From positions 62,001-126,000 of the forward strand of contig SUXS01000010.1 of NCBI GenBank assembly GCA_015060865.1: 64,000 nt of DNA, given 5' to 3'. Position numbers and translations under genes: made by a program. The stretch comes from Bacteroidales bacterium (GTDB lineage Bacteria > Bacteroidota > Bacteroidia > Bacteroidales > Bacteroidaceae). The notes beneath the pieces were generated by a model. The model made no database searches. It worked only from the letters and a program-made list of their open reading frames with translations, and was not told the DNA's origin. The first letter of the stretch is position 1. Each line of letters starts with the position of its first letter. Of this stretch, positions 1 to 9,081 are shown in pieces.

Positions 1-1
1 T

Positions 2-1345
2 GGTATCGACATCGATGCCTTTGCACCCCGCTTATCGTTCTTCTGGGCTATCGGCATGAACCACTTCATGGAAATCGCCAAGATGCGTGCAGCCCGCATG
101 CTGTGGGCCAAGATTGTGAAGCAGTTTGGTCCCAAGAACCCCAAATCACTGGCTCTGCGTACCCACTCGCAGACTTCAGGCTGGAGCCTCACTGAGCAGG
201 ATCCCTTCAACAATGTGGGCCGCACCTGTATCGAGGCGATGGCTGCTGCATTGGGTCACACCCAGTCGCTCCACACCAACGCCCTCGACGAGGCCATCGC
301 ACTGCCTACCGACTTCTCGGCACGTATCGCGCGTAACACACAGATTTATATCCAAGAGGAGACCTACGTATGCAAGAACGTAGACCCCTGGGGCGGCTCA
401 TACTACGTGGAGGCGCTCACCAACGAGATTGCTCACCGCGCATGGGAGCACATCCAGGAGATTGAGAAGTTGGGCGGTATGGCCAAGGCTATCGAGACCG
501 GACTCCCCAAGATGCGTATCGAGGAGGCTGCTGCCCGCACACAGGCCCGCATCGACTCAGGTGCACAGACCATCGTGGGTACCAACAAGTACCGCCTCGA
601 GAAGGAAGACCCCATCGACATCCTCGAAGTGGACAACACCGCTGTGCGCCTCGAACAGGTGGAAGGCCTCAAGCAGCTGCGTGAGAAGCGCGACGAAGCC
701 GCCGTACAGGCAGCCCTCGATGCTATCACCAAGTGCGTAGAGACTGGCGAGGGCAACCTCTTGGCGCTGGCCGTAGAGGCTGCACGCGTACGTGCTACCC
801 TCGGAGAGATTTCTTATGCTTGCGAGAAGATCGTAGGCCGTTACAAAGCAGTAATCAGAACCATATCAGGCGTGTATTCATCAGAAAGCAAGAAAGATGC
901 AGACTTCGAGCGTGCATGCGCACTCACTGAGGAGTTTGCCAAGAAGGAGGGCCGCCGCCCCCGTATCATGGTAGCCAAAATGGGTCAGGACGGTCACGAC
1001 CGCGGTGCCAAGGTAGTAGCCACCGGCTATGCCGACTGTGGCTTCGACGTGGACATGGGCCCCTTGTTCCAGACACCTGCCGAGGCTGCCCGTCAGGCAG
1101 TAGAGAACGACGTGAACGTGCTCGGTGTATCGTCACTCGCAGCAGGACACAAGACCCTCGTTCCCCAAGTGATCGAAGAGTTGGCCAAGCTCGGCCGCGA
1201 GGACATCATGGTCATCGCCGGTGGTGTAATCCCCGCACAGGACTACGACTTCCTCTACAAGGCTGGAGTAGCTGCCATCTTCGGCCCCGGCACCAACGTT
1301 GCCCAGTCGGCCTGCAAGATTGTAGAGCTGCTGCTCGAGGAGTAA
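2..1345 (+). CDS. mutB: Methylmalonyl-CoA mutase large subunit, C-terminal part (5' end outside window)
   Basis: Frame open from base 2 ([36 protein letters not shown]...); B12-binding C-terminus [34 protein letters not shown]; ends TAA. Confidence 0.95.
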   Translation, partial: GIDIDAFAPRLSFFWAIGMNHFMEIAKMRAARMLWAKIVKQFGPKNPKSLALRTHSQTSGWSLTEQDPFNNVGRTCIEAMAAALGHTQSLHTNALDEAIALPTDFSARIARNTQIYIQEETYVCKNVDPWGGSYYVEALTNEIAHRAWEHIQEIEKLGGMAKAIETGLPKMRIEEAAARTQARIDSGAQTIVGTNKYRLEKEDPIDILEVDNTAVRLEQVEGLKQLREKRDEAAVQAALDAITKCVETGEGNLLALAVEAARVRATLGEISYACEKIVGRYKAVIRTISGVYSSESKKDADFERACALTEEFAKKEGRRPRIMVAKMGQDGHDRGAKVVATGYADCGFDVDMGPLFQTPAEAARQAVENDVNVLGVSSLAAGHKTLVPQVIEELAKLGREDIMVIAGGVIPAQDYDFLYKAGVAAIFGPGTNVAQSACKIVELLLEE

Positions 1346-1364
1346 TCCGCAAGCAATATAACAG

Positions 1365-1400
1365 AATAATGGGGTGACCGGTTGGACACCCCATTATTTT
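1365..1400. terminator. Intrinsic terminator after mutB
   Basis: AATAATGGGGTG-accggttgga-CACCCCATTATT, perfect 12-bp stem followed by T-rich tract. Confidence 0.8.
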
Positions 1401-1713
1401 ATTGGCCATTTTGAGCAAAGCGAGAAATCTCGCTCCGCACACCAACATCGACTACAACCGAAGAAATGCCGACTTAACAAGCTCTGGTTCCACATATCCA
1501 TTACGTGGATAGTAACACTCTCCAATTCAATGTAATGTTATCATAATCCCCTGGATAATCCATAACGACATCTCACACATAGGTTATTATAAGTACATAG
1601 CAATAAGAATGATGCACTCTACCGTAAAGCAAGGTGCATTCGTCATATAGGGCTCATCATCTACGTGGGTGTGATACCTGCCCTTTCAGCCTAAGACGCG
1701 CCACAAAGATGAA

Positions 1714-2259
1714 TCAACGGGAAGGAATATAAAGTTCCAACACGCGCGCTACCCCCTCGCGCACCGACTGCAGCCCAAAGTCCTCTGAACGCACCTCGTG
1801 AAGAGGCACCCAAAAGCATTCCTCTACATCGTCAGCTGCGGTAACTGTACTGCATTCGTCAACCACACAATGGAAGAAGTTATCTACCGTGTGGACCAAG
1901 AAACCACTATAGAGATAAGTATTGGGCAGTGAAAAGAGATATCGGGTGGCTGTCACCTTCAGTCCTGTCTCTTCATACACCTCACGCGCTACGCCCTCCT
2001 CGGCCGTCTCATACATGTCGCAGAATCCGCCAGGAAGATCCAAAGTCCCCTTGGCCGGTTCCTTGGCACGACGGCATGTAAGGAGTTCGCCCCGGTCATT
2101 GACAACCACTGCCACAGTAGCTGCACTTGGATTAAAGTAGTATACAAAGCCACAAGCACTGCAGCGGCATGCTTTCTCATTGTATATCAAAAAACGACCA
2201 CCACATTTGGGGCAGTAATGAAAGGAGGCTAACGGATGGGAATGGTCAAAAACATTCAT
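1714..2259 (-). CDS. NUDIX hydrolase with N-terminal zinc ribbon
   Basis: CPKCGGRF...CSACGF zinc ribbon plus Nudix box GGFCDMYETAEEGVAREVYEETGL. Confidence 0.9.
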   Translation of the reverse strand: MNVFDHSHPLASFHYCPKCGGRFLIYNEKACRCSACGFVYYFNPSAATVAVVVNDRGELLTCRRAKEPAKGTLDLPGGFCDMYETAEEGVAREVYEETGLKVTATRYLFSLPNTYLYSGFLVHTVDNFFHCVVDECSTVTAADDVEECFWVPLHEVRSEDFGLQSVREGVARVLELYIPSR

Positions 2260-2404
2260 GACTGCATTTTTAGATGCGACAAATATACGGATTTATCCGT
2301 TAAGTAACATTAACCTGCATTCGCTTTTTAACAGATAGCTTGTAAAAACCATATAAAACAACTAAATTCGCGCGACTTATCAAAAAACAGCAACATATAT
2401 ATAT

Positions 2405-3670
2405 ATGATCTCCACATCGCATGACAAAGGAAGGAAACGTGTATTGGGCATAGGCATCATCGTCGGGATGCTACTCGCTGCAACGATAGTTGCCACAATC
2501 GAACCGCACCAGCATAGCCCTAACCAGAACGAGAGGCAAGAAAATGACACGATAGCCGCACACGACACCATCTACAAGTATGGGCTCCCAATTGAGATGT
2601 TTGCCGTAAAGCACGACACCATACGTCCCCGCCAAACATTGGCCGAGGTGCTGACTGGATATGGACTGTCGGCAGGGAAGGTGTTTGCCCTTACCCGTTG
2701 CCCCGACTCGATTTTCGATGTACGAAAGGTTAGGGCCGGAAGGCCCTGTGCCCTGCTGACAGACAAGGACAGCATGGCCCTACCACGGTACTTCATATAC
2801 GAGGCCAGCGCCAAGGAGTATGTGGTACTACACCTTGATAACGATAGCGTATCACGCGGCGTACACCCATCGGAATGGCATGCTAAAGCGCTGAGGGGGA
2901 CGATAGAATCATCGCTATGGAATGCCATGACCGACAATCAAGCCTCGCCGCACCTTGCTGTACAGCTGTCGCAGATTTTCGGATGGACTATCGATTTCTT
3001 CGGGATACAGCAAGGCGATGAGTTTCGCCTCATCTACGAACAGGAATATGTGGACCACAAGGCGCTCACCAACTTCAACATCAGAGGCGCATCGTTCCGT
3101 ACGGCCGACAGTACCTACTATGCCATTCCCTTCGTGCAGGACGGCGAAGAACTTTACTATAACGAAATGGGCAATAGCCTAGAAGGCGCCTTCTTGAAAG
3201 CCCCTTTAGACTACTATCGCATATCTTCGCGTTTCACCAATAACCGCTACCACCCAGTACTGAAACGATACCGGGCCCATCATGGTGTAGACTATGCCGC
3301 CCCTACAGGTACGCCCGTATATGCCATAGGAAGCGGCAAGGTAATAGACAAAGGATTTCAGGCCAATGGAGGCGGCAACTATGTAAAGATTCGCCACAAC
3401 AGCACCTATACGACCACCTACATGCATCTATCCCGATTTGCCAAGGGGCTCAAGGTGGGCGATGCCGTAGCACAGAAAGAAGTCATAGGCTACGTAGGTT
3501 CTACTGGACTGTCTACGGGTCCACATCTGGACTTCCGCGTGTATGAGAACGGCAAGCCTGTGAACCCGCTTACCATCAAGTCGCAGCCCAAGAAGCCTAT
3601 CAGCCAAGAAAACAAAGAGGCCTTTGATGCGTTATGCGACTCGACACTTTCCTGCTTACAACGCTTGTAA
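2405..3670 (+). CDS. M23 family metallopeptidase (peptidoglycan endopeptidase-like)
   Basis: HHGVDYAAPTGTPVYAIGSGKV...YMHLSRF...GSTGLSTGPHLDFRVY motifs. Confidence 0.92.
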   Translation: MISTSHDKGRKRVLGIGIIVGMLLAATIVATIEPHQHSPNQNERQENDTIAAHDTIYKYGLPIEMFAVKHDTIRPRQTLAEVLTGYGLSAGKVFALTRCPDSIFDVRKVRAGRPCALLTDKDSMALPRYFIYEASAKEYVVLHLDNDSVSRGVHPSEWHAKALRGTIESSLWNAMTDNQASPHLAVQLSQIFGWTIDFFGIQQGDEFRLIYEQEYVDHKALTNFNIRGASFRTADSTYYAIPFVQDGEELYYNEMGNSLEGAFLKAPLDYYRISSRFTNNRYHPVLKRYRAHHGVDYAAPTGTPVYAIGSGKVIDKGFQANGGGNYVKIRHNSTYTTTYMHLSRFAKGLKVGDAVAQKEVIGYVGSTGLSTGPHLDFRVYENGKPVNPLTIKSQPKKPISQENKEAFDALCDSTLSCLQRL

Positions 3671-3680
3671 AGTCTACGCA

Positions 3681-4445
3681 CTATCTCTTCCTCACCTTGC
3701 CAATGCCGCTGCTGCGGATGTTGGTATGCTTGGGCTCGCCCTTATAATAGATGCTGCCTACCCCATTTGCCTGACAGGTGAAGCGCTCGGTCACGTAGCA
3801 CTCTATGCCCCCCACCCCATTGAGGTCGGCCGTGAGGTCGGGAGTTTCCAGTTCAAAGGCTTCGATGTTGCCCACGCCGTCGGACTTGAACACAGCACGC
3901 TTCGTGGCCTTTCCCGTGAGTATGATGTTGCCTACACCCTCATTGATAACCTGCAGAATCTCGCACCGTAGGTCGTCGAAAGTGATATTGCCCACTCCTT
4001 CGTTGGTCACCGTCATCATCTGTGCCTCAAAGGCACCCTTCAGGTGGATATTACCCACGCCTTCATTATATACCATATCTACGGTGGGGGTTACGATGCG
4101 AATATCGATGCCATTGTTCTTCTTCACCTTATACTCTTTGGTCGATTTCACGGTCAATGTACCGTTCTTGCTCACCTCAGGTTCTATGAGGCGGATGATA
4201 TGCTCGGGGCCGCGTGCCTCGATCAGATATTCGTCGCCCTGCTCGATGGTGATGTTGGCCACCACATCGCAGTATACGGCACTGAACTCGGCCAGCTCCA
4301 TGCGTGCTATCACGCCACGGCTCTTCTCAGGTGCTGCATTCGGCTCCTCACTCATAGGGCTACTCCACACTGTCGTGGCATTCATAGGCATGGTTGTTGC
4401 CAACATACCGCCCCATATACACACTGCTATCAATGACTTTTTCAT
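3681..4445 (-). CDS. Head-GIN (DUF2807-type) putative auto-transporter adhesin domain protein
   Basis: Signal peptide; repeated NEGVGNI turns typical of GIN beta-solenoid; stops with TAG. Confidence 0.75.
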   Translation of the reverse strand: MKKSLIAVCIWGGMLATTMPMNATTVWSSPMSEEPNAAPEKSRGVIARMELAEFSAVYCDVVANITIEQGDEYLIEARGPEHIIRLIEPEVSKNGTLTVKSTKEYKVKKNNGIDIRIVTPTVDMVYNEGVGNIHLKGAFEAQMMTVTNEGVGNITFDDLRCEILQVINEGVGNIILTGKATKRAVFKSDGVGNIEAFELETPDLTADLNGVGGIECYVTERFTCQANGVGSIYYKGEPKHTNIRSSGIGKVRKR

Positions 4446-4549
4446 ATCCTTTTTCGTTTTAGTTGTTCTGCTTTCTATGCATTAGACGTAACGAACACCC
4501 CAAAAAGTTGCAACAGACAGAATATTTTTTCACTTTTTTCCCTCTTCGC

Positions 4550-5437
4550 CTATTTTTCGCTTCGCTGATACCCATCTGCATCGCGGTTCTCACGACTCTG
4601 CATGGCAGGCTCCTCGGGACTTTCCGCCGGTTCTTCAGGACGCACGGTAGGTTCCTCAGCACTCACGGTACGAGTCTCGGCCACCATGGCCAGTAGCCCG
4701 GCACCCAACCGCCTGTTCAGCCACAGCGTAGCAAGCACAAAGGCTACCGTTGCTATCGCAGCCCATGTCCACATCATGGCCTCGTCCTGCACCTGCTCTT
4801 CAAGAGGGATGTCTCCGTAGAGTATCATATTGACTGCCGCCACGGAGTTGTTGAGCACGTGGCCTATGATGCCGGGCAGCAGACTGCCGGTGCGGTAGTA
4901 GAGCCATCCGAACATCACCCCCAGGAGGAAGGCAAAGGGTATCTGTGCAGGGTTCATGTGTACCACACCGAAGACGAGCGACGACACGATGATGGCGCCC
5001 CACGGACTCTTCCATGCCTTGAGCAGATACCCTTCGATGCTCCCGCGGAAGAGCATCTCTTCCAATATCGGGGCCAATAGGGCTATGGAGAGCAACCCGA
5101 GAGGATTGCGGCTCATCTCGATGAAGGTGTCCTCCATCGTATTGGGAATACCTGCTTGCTCGATGAGCAGATTGAGCACATACATCGCGGCGAATACAAA
5201 CACTATCGACACAAGCAGCACCTGACGGCTTACCTCTCTATATTTATCGCGCGAGAGATCTACATACTTGAAATGCAGAAGATGCCACATCATTACCACG
5301 GTTGATGCCACCATAGCCACAGAGGTTGTCATCGTCAGGTCCATCGGCGCGATGTATTTCGACACCAGCATCGCCACAGCACTGAATCCCAGCTGATAGC
5401 CGAAATAGTAGATAATTAGTTTTACGATTGTTAGCAT
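4550..5437 (-). CDS. CPBP family intramembrane glutamic endopeptidase (CAAX protease/Abi)
   Basis: Motifs APILEEMLFRGSIEGYL and FGVVHMNPAQIPFAFLLGVMFGWLYYRTGSL; stops with TAG. Confidence 0.88.
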   Translation of the reverse strand: MLTIVKLIIYYFGYQLGFSAVAMLVSKYIAPMDLTMTTSVAMVASTVVMMWHLLHFKYVDLSRDKYREVSRQVLLVSIVFVFAAMYVLNLLIEQAGIPNTMEDTFIEMSRNPLGLLSIALLAPILEEMLFRGSIEGYLLKAWKSPWGAIIVSSLVFGVVHMNPAQIPFAFLLGVMFGWLYYRTGSLLPGIIGHVLNNSVAAVNMILYGDIPLEEQVQDEAMMWTWAAIATVAFVLATLWLNRRLGAGLLAMVAETRTVSAEEPTVRPEEPAESPEEPAMQSRENRDADGYQRSEK

Positions 5438-5535
5438 GTTATGTTGTTTTTAAGTTTTGAGTTTTTTGACAACAGACAACGGACAACAGTCATTGCTGCT
5501 TCGCAGCGGTTGATGGCTATGATGGTTGAAAAGTT

Positions 5536-5657
5536 GTGTGTCATCTCGAACGAATCAACGGTCGACGCCCGAAGGGGCTGAAGTCAAAGATTGTGTCATC
5601 TCGAACGGATGTGAGAGATCCCTCGCGCTGCTCGGGATGACACGCTGGGCGTCGACC
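5536..5657. repeat. Nested inverted-repeat intergenic element
   Basis: GGTCGACGCCC (5560-5570) / GGGCGTCGACC (5647-5657) enclose TGTCATCTCGAACGGATGTGAGAGATCC...GGGATGACA; TGTGTCATCTCGAACG also occurs at 5536. Confidence 0.7.
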
Positions 5658-5661
5658 TTCG

Positions 5662-5703
5662 GTTCATCATTCACCATTCATCGTTCACCATTCACCATTC
5701 ATC
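5662..5703. repeat. Heptanucleotide tandem array (6 units, RTTCAYC)
   Basis: gttcatc attcacc attcatc gttcacc attcacc attcatc; contains the ribF stop codon. Confidence 0.9.
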
Positions 5704-6698
5704 TCCCTCACCCTCTCCTTGTCGGCATTGAGTTGGGCAATGAGGTCGTCGAGGCTTTCGAAGGGTTTCTCGTCGCGCAGTCGCTCCATCACCTCCAACC
5801 GTAGTGAACGCCCATAGAGGTCACCCTCAAAGTCGAGGATATGCACTTCAATGCTGCGCTCCTCACCATTGTTCACCGTAGGGCGATGGCCTATGTTGAG
5901 CATCCCCATCCCTAATTGACAATTGACAATTGACAATTGATAATTATTTCCATCGTGACGATAGTTATCGTTCTCGTTGGTGTCATCGTTGTTAACGACG
6001 TTAACCCTCACCGCATACACCCCATCAGCAGGCAGCAACTTATGCTCGTCGCTGACGCGTATGTTGGCTGTGGGAAACCCTATCTTACGGCCCACCTTAT
6101 AGCCATCCACCACCTTTCCTTCGAGCAGGTAGCAGTAGCCCAGCAGGCTGTTGGCCTCAGCGATGCGCCCTTCCTTTATGCAGCGGCGTATGCGGGTGGA
6201 GCTCACCGCTTCGCAGCCATCCATACAGGCCTCACCACGCACCACCTCAATGCCCAGTTCCTCGCCATAGCGCACATAGTCGTCAAAAGCCTCAGTACGT
6301 CCACGCCCGAAGCGATGGTCATACCCGATCACCAGCACCTCCACGCCCAACTGCTCCTTCAGCACCTGCTCCATGAACTCGCGTGCCGTGAGCTGTGCCA
6401 TCTCGTGGGTGAAGGTGAGCAATGCCACCTCATCCATACCCGCCTGGCGCAACAACTCCACACGCTCATCGCGCGTCGTCAGTGAGGTACGCGCATTGCC
6501 ACTCCCCTCCAACACCCGCTTGGGTGCCGTGTCGAAGGTCACCGCTGCAGCTCTCAAGCCACGCTCATCGGCCATGCGGCGCACCTGGCCCAGCAGGCTC
6601 CTGTGGCCGCGATGCACCCCATCGAACGAACCTATCGTGGCAACGCACTTCAATGGAGAATGGAGAATGGAGAATGGAGAATTAAATGCTGAACTATG
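5685..6698 (-). CDS. ribF: Bifunctional riboflavin kinase / FAD synthetase (start uncertain; ORF open to 6737)
   Basis: CVATIGSFDGVHRGHRSLL...VIGYDHRFGRGR...SSTRIRRCI...GRKIGFPTANI...GVYAVRV...NIGHRPTV. Confidence 0.92.
   Translation of the reverse strand, partial: HSSAFNSPFSILHSPLKCVATIGSFDGVHRGHRSLLGQVRRMADERGLRAAAVTFDTAPKRVLEGSGNARTSLTTRDERVELLRQAGMDEVALLTFTHEMAQLTAREFMEQVLKEQLGVEVLVIGYDHRFGRGRTEAFDDYVRYGEELGIEVVRGEACMDGCEAVSSTRIRRCIKEGRIAEANSLLGYCYLLEGKVVDGYKVGRKIGFPTANIRVSDEHKLLPADGVYAVRVNVVNNDDTNENDNYRHDGNNYQLSIVNCQLGMGMLNIGHRPTVNNGEERSIEVHILDFEGDLYGRSLRLEVMERLRDEKPFESLDDLIAQLNADKERVREMNGEW
5914..5941. repeat. Heptanucleotide tandem array (4 units AATTGAY) inside ribF
   Basis: aattgac aattgac aattgac aattgat. 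Confidence 0.95.
6652..6679. repeat. Heptanucleotide tandem array (4 units AATGGAG) in the 5' part of ribF
   Basis: aatggag x4. Confidence 0.95.
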
Positions 6699-6720
6699 CA
6701 TAGCAAGGAGAGTAAACTTA

Positions 6721-6748
6721 CAATTTTCAATTCTCAATTTTCAATTCA
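6721..6748. repeat. Heptanucleotide tandem array (4 units CAATTNN) spanning the end of the HAD gene
   Basis: caatttt caattct caatttt caattca. Confidence 0.9.
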
Positions 6749-7338
6749 GAGCGCCAGTCGCTGTTTGCCTTCGGGCAATAGGTATGGAATCCCAGCGCCT
6801 CGGCCGCATCGCAGCTTGCCTGCAGGTCATCAATGAAGAGCGTCTCTTCGGGCTTGATGCCTGCCAGCTGTGCCACCTTGAGGAAAGCCTCGGGCGTAGG
6901 TTTCAGCTCGTGTATCTCGTGTGAGAGGAATATCTTCTCAAAGTAGTCCTCAGCCTTATGCCCTTGATAGTCGAATAGCTTGCGCCCCTCCTCCCAGTGC
7001 ACGGCATTCGTGTTGCTCAGCAGGAACAGGCGGTAGCGCTCCTTGAGCGAGAGCAGCATATCGAGCTTATAGGCAGGGATATCGAGCAGCAGCGCATTCC
7101 ACGCCTCGTCGATCTGCTCATCGGTAAGTCCGGGAGCATATATGCGGCGCACCGTGTCATGAAACTCCTCCACCGACATCGTGCCCCGTTCAAAGTCCTT
7201 CAAGTCGGCACGCTGCCCGTAAGGGTTGGTCAGTTCGTCACTCACCTCCACTCCCAAGCGGGCAAACGCCTCGGTGCAGCGATGCTTGTCGAGGTGTATG
7301 AGCACACCGCCCCAGTCAAAGAGTATATTCTTTATCAT
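6727..7338 (-). CDS. HAD family hydrolase (HAD-IA, phosphatase-like); start chosen at MIKNILFDWGGVL
   Basis: NILFDWGGVLIHLD motif I; FLLSNTNAVH; FIDDLQASCDAAEALGF. Confidence 0.88.
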   Translation of the reverse strand: MIKNILFDWGGVLIHLDKHRCTEAFARLGVEVSDELTNPYGQRADLKDFERGTMSVEEFHDTVRRIYAPGLTDEQIDEAWNALLLDIPAYKLDMLLSLKERYRLFLLSNTNAVHWEEGRKLFDYQGHKAEDYFEKIFLSHEIHELKPTPEAFLKVAQLAGIKPEETLFIDDLQASCDAAEALGFHTYCPKANSDWRSELKIEN

Positions 7339-7481
7339 AATATCTGTCTTAACCATTATAGATACAAAAGTACGACAAAAATCAGACATTTTAAATGTTT
7401 TTTCCACGAAACACTTGTAAATTTCAAACAAACCCCTTACCTTTGCACTTGCAATTTGAGGGTAACCTCATCGATTGTGTC

Positions 7482-7555
7482 GGGCTTTTAGCTCAGTTGG
7501 TTAGAGCAACAGACTCATAATCTGGAGGTCCTAGGTTCAAGCCCTAGATGGCCCA
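7482..7555 (+). tRNA. tRNA with CAT anticodon (Met or Ile2); integration target
   Basis: GGGCTTTTAGCTCAGTTGGTTAGAGCAACAGACTCATAATCTGGAGGTCCTAGGTTCAAGCCCTAGATGGCCCA; D-stem GCTC/GAGC, anticodon stem CAGA/TCTG, T-loop GGTTCAAGCC. Confidence 0.93.
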
Positions 7556-7556
7556 C
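7512..7556 (+). repeat. attL core, direct repeat copy 1
   Basis: GACTCATAATCTGGAGGTCCTAGGTTCAAGCCCTAGATGGCCCAC, identical to 18208-18252. Confidence 0.95.
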
Positions 7557-7683
7557 GACAAAGAAGAGAAGCTAAGCATTTAGAACTAAAGTGTTTAGCT
7601 TCTTTCTTTTTTTGCCTGTTACCGAGTGTGCCACTGCCTGTAGCGCTGAAAATTCTGTAGTTTTAAGCTTTTTTCGCATGATG

Positions 7684-7707
7684 TGTTGACTAATTGTTGA
7701 CTAATTT
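7684..7707 (+). repeat. Tandem arm-type repeat, left end (TGTTGACTAATTGTTGACTAATTT)
   Basis: 23/24 match to 18082-18105; internally two GTTGACTAAT half-sites spaced 11 bp. Confidence 0.85.
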
Positions 7708-7720
7708 TATTGCGCATAAA

Positions 7721-8989
7721 ATGCTGACAATCAGAGCAGAAATTAAGAAAAGCGAACAAAGAAGTGACAAAACTTACAATGTAAAGCTGAGATTTACACT
7801 TGACAGGAAGGTCAAGAGGGTTTCTACGAGTTTATTTGTTACAGCTAAGGACTTGACCAAAGACTTAAAAATTAAGCCAAGCTCCCCTATTAAAAAAGAA
7901 GTAGATGCACTAGTGCGTGTCTATCAAGAGAGGTGTGCAAAGCTACAAATAGAACTAAACGACTACACCGTTGATGATATTGTAGACATGTTAAATGGCG
8001 AGCAAGCTAAATCACAGAAGATTGATTTCATCAAGTTTTGTCGTGAGTGGATAGCTAATGCTGAGATAAAGGGTGCTCCAAACTACACGACTGCCGTTAA
8101 TGCTTTAGTACGTTTCGTAGGTAAAGACGAGTTGGATGTTAAGTTGATTACAACTGAGTTCTTGGAACGCTTCAAGGAGTTTCTAAGTAAGGAACGTGAA
8201 GAGCGTGCAAGGAAACTCGCATTGCAAGGAAAGCGATTACCATCAAACCGTGCGCAGTCCCTCTACTTAATGAGCATAAAGAAGTTGTTTAAGGAGGCCA
8301 AGAAGTTCTACAACAAGAAATACAAGAACACGATACTGATTTCTCACTCTCCGTTTGAAGACCTTACTATTCCCAGACAAGAAGCTACACGCAAGAGGGC
8401 TATATCCGCGGAATTGATACGTGAAATTTGGAAACTCCCCTACAAGAATATAAAGAAAGGTTACAGGAATACCTGCTTGTTTGATATGGCCAAAGATTGT
8501 TTCATCCTCTCGTTTGGTCTTATTGGAATGAACTCTGCTGATTTATATTATGCCACTGATTACCAAGATGGGATTATCACTTACTACAGAACAAAGACCA
8601 AGGCACGTAGATTGGATAAGGGTAAAATGCAGGTGGTAGTTCCTAAGATGTTGCTTCCTCTGGTAGAGAAGTACAGAGACCAAACAGGTGAACGCATATT
8701 TAACTTCTATCATTTATATGCCAATGAGAAAGCTTTGAGCAAGGCTCTCAATCGTGGGTTGAAGGAGATAGGTGCATTGCTCAATATAGATGATTTGGAA
8801 TACTACGCCGCGCGTCACTCATGGGCGACTATAGCAGTCAACAAAGTGGGAATAGATAAGTACACAGTACATGCAGCATTGAACCACTTGGATGAATCAA
8901 TGAAGGTTACAGACATTTACATAGAGCGCGACTTTGCTATAGAAAACAGGGCGAATGCCAAGGTTATGGAGTACGTTTTTAATCGTTGA
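7721..8989 (+). CDS. int: Tyrosine-type site-specific integrase (Bacteroidetes conjugative-transposon type)
   Basis: SAM-like N-terminal and catalytic domain; YYAARHSWATIA and TDIYIERDF boxes; box I reads FGLIGMNSADL without canonical Arg. Track start 7694 is TTG; ATG 7721 preferred. Confidence 0.93.
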   Translation: MLTIRAEIKKSEQRSDKTYNVKLRFTLDRKVKRVSTSLFVTAKDLTKDLKIKPSSPIKKEVDALVRVYQERCAKLQIELNDYTVDDIVDMLNGEQAKSQKIDFIKFCREWIANAEIKGAPNYTTAVNALVRFVGKDELDVKLITTEFLERFKEFLSKEREERARKLALQGKRLPSNRAQSLYLMSIKKLFKEAKKFYNKKYKNTILISHSPFEDLTIPRQEATRKRAISAELIREIWKLPYKNIKKGYRNTCLFDMAKDCFILSFGLIGMNSADLYYATDYQDGIITYYRTKTKARRLDKGKMQVVVPKMLLPLVEKYRDQTGERIFNFYHLYANEKALSKALNRGLKEIGALLNIDDLEYYAARHSWATIAVNKVGIDKYTVHAALNHLDESMKVTDIYIERDFAIENRANAKVMEYVFNR

Positions 8990-9081
8990 CCACAGCATTT
9001 AATCCCATTGATTATAACAGCCATTAACAACGAGTGGATTGAAATTTTCGCTATCTTTGTAGCATATTATATGATACGACA

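Noticed and set aside
7694-7720. Use of the TTG at 7694 as integrase start
   Set aside because: The upstream codons overlap the arm-type repeat; ATG at 7721 gives a normal N-terminus.
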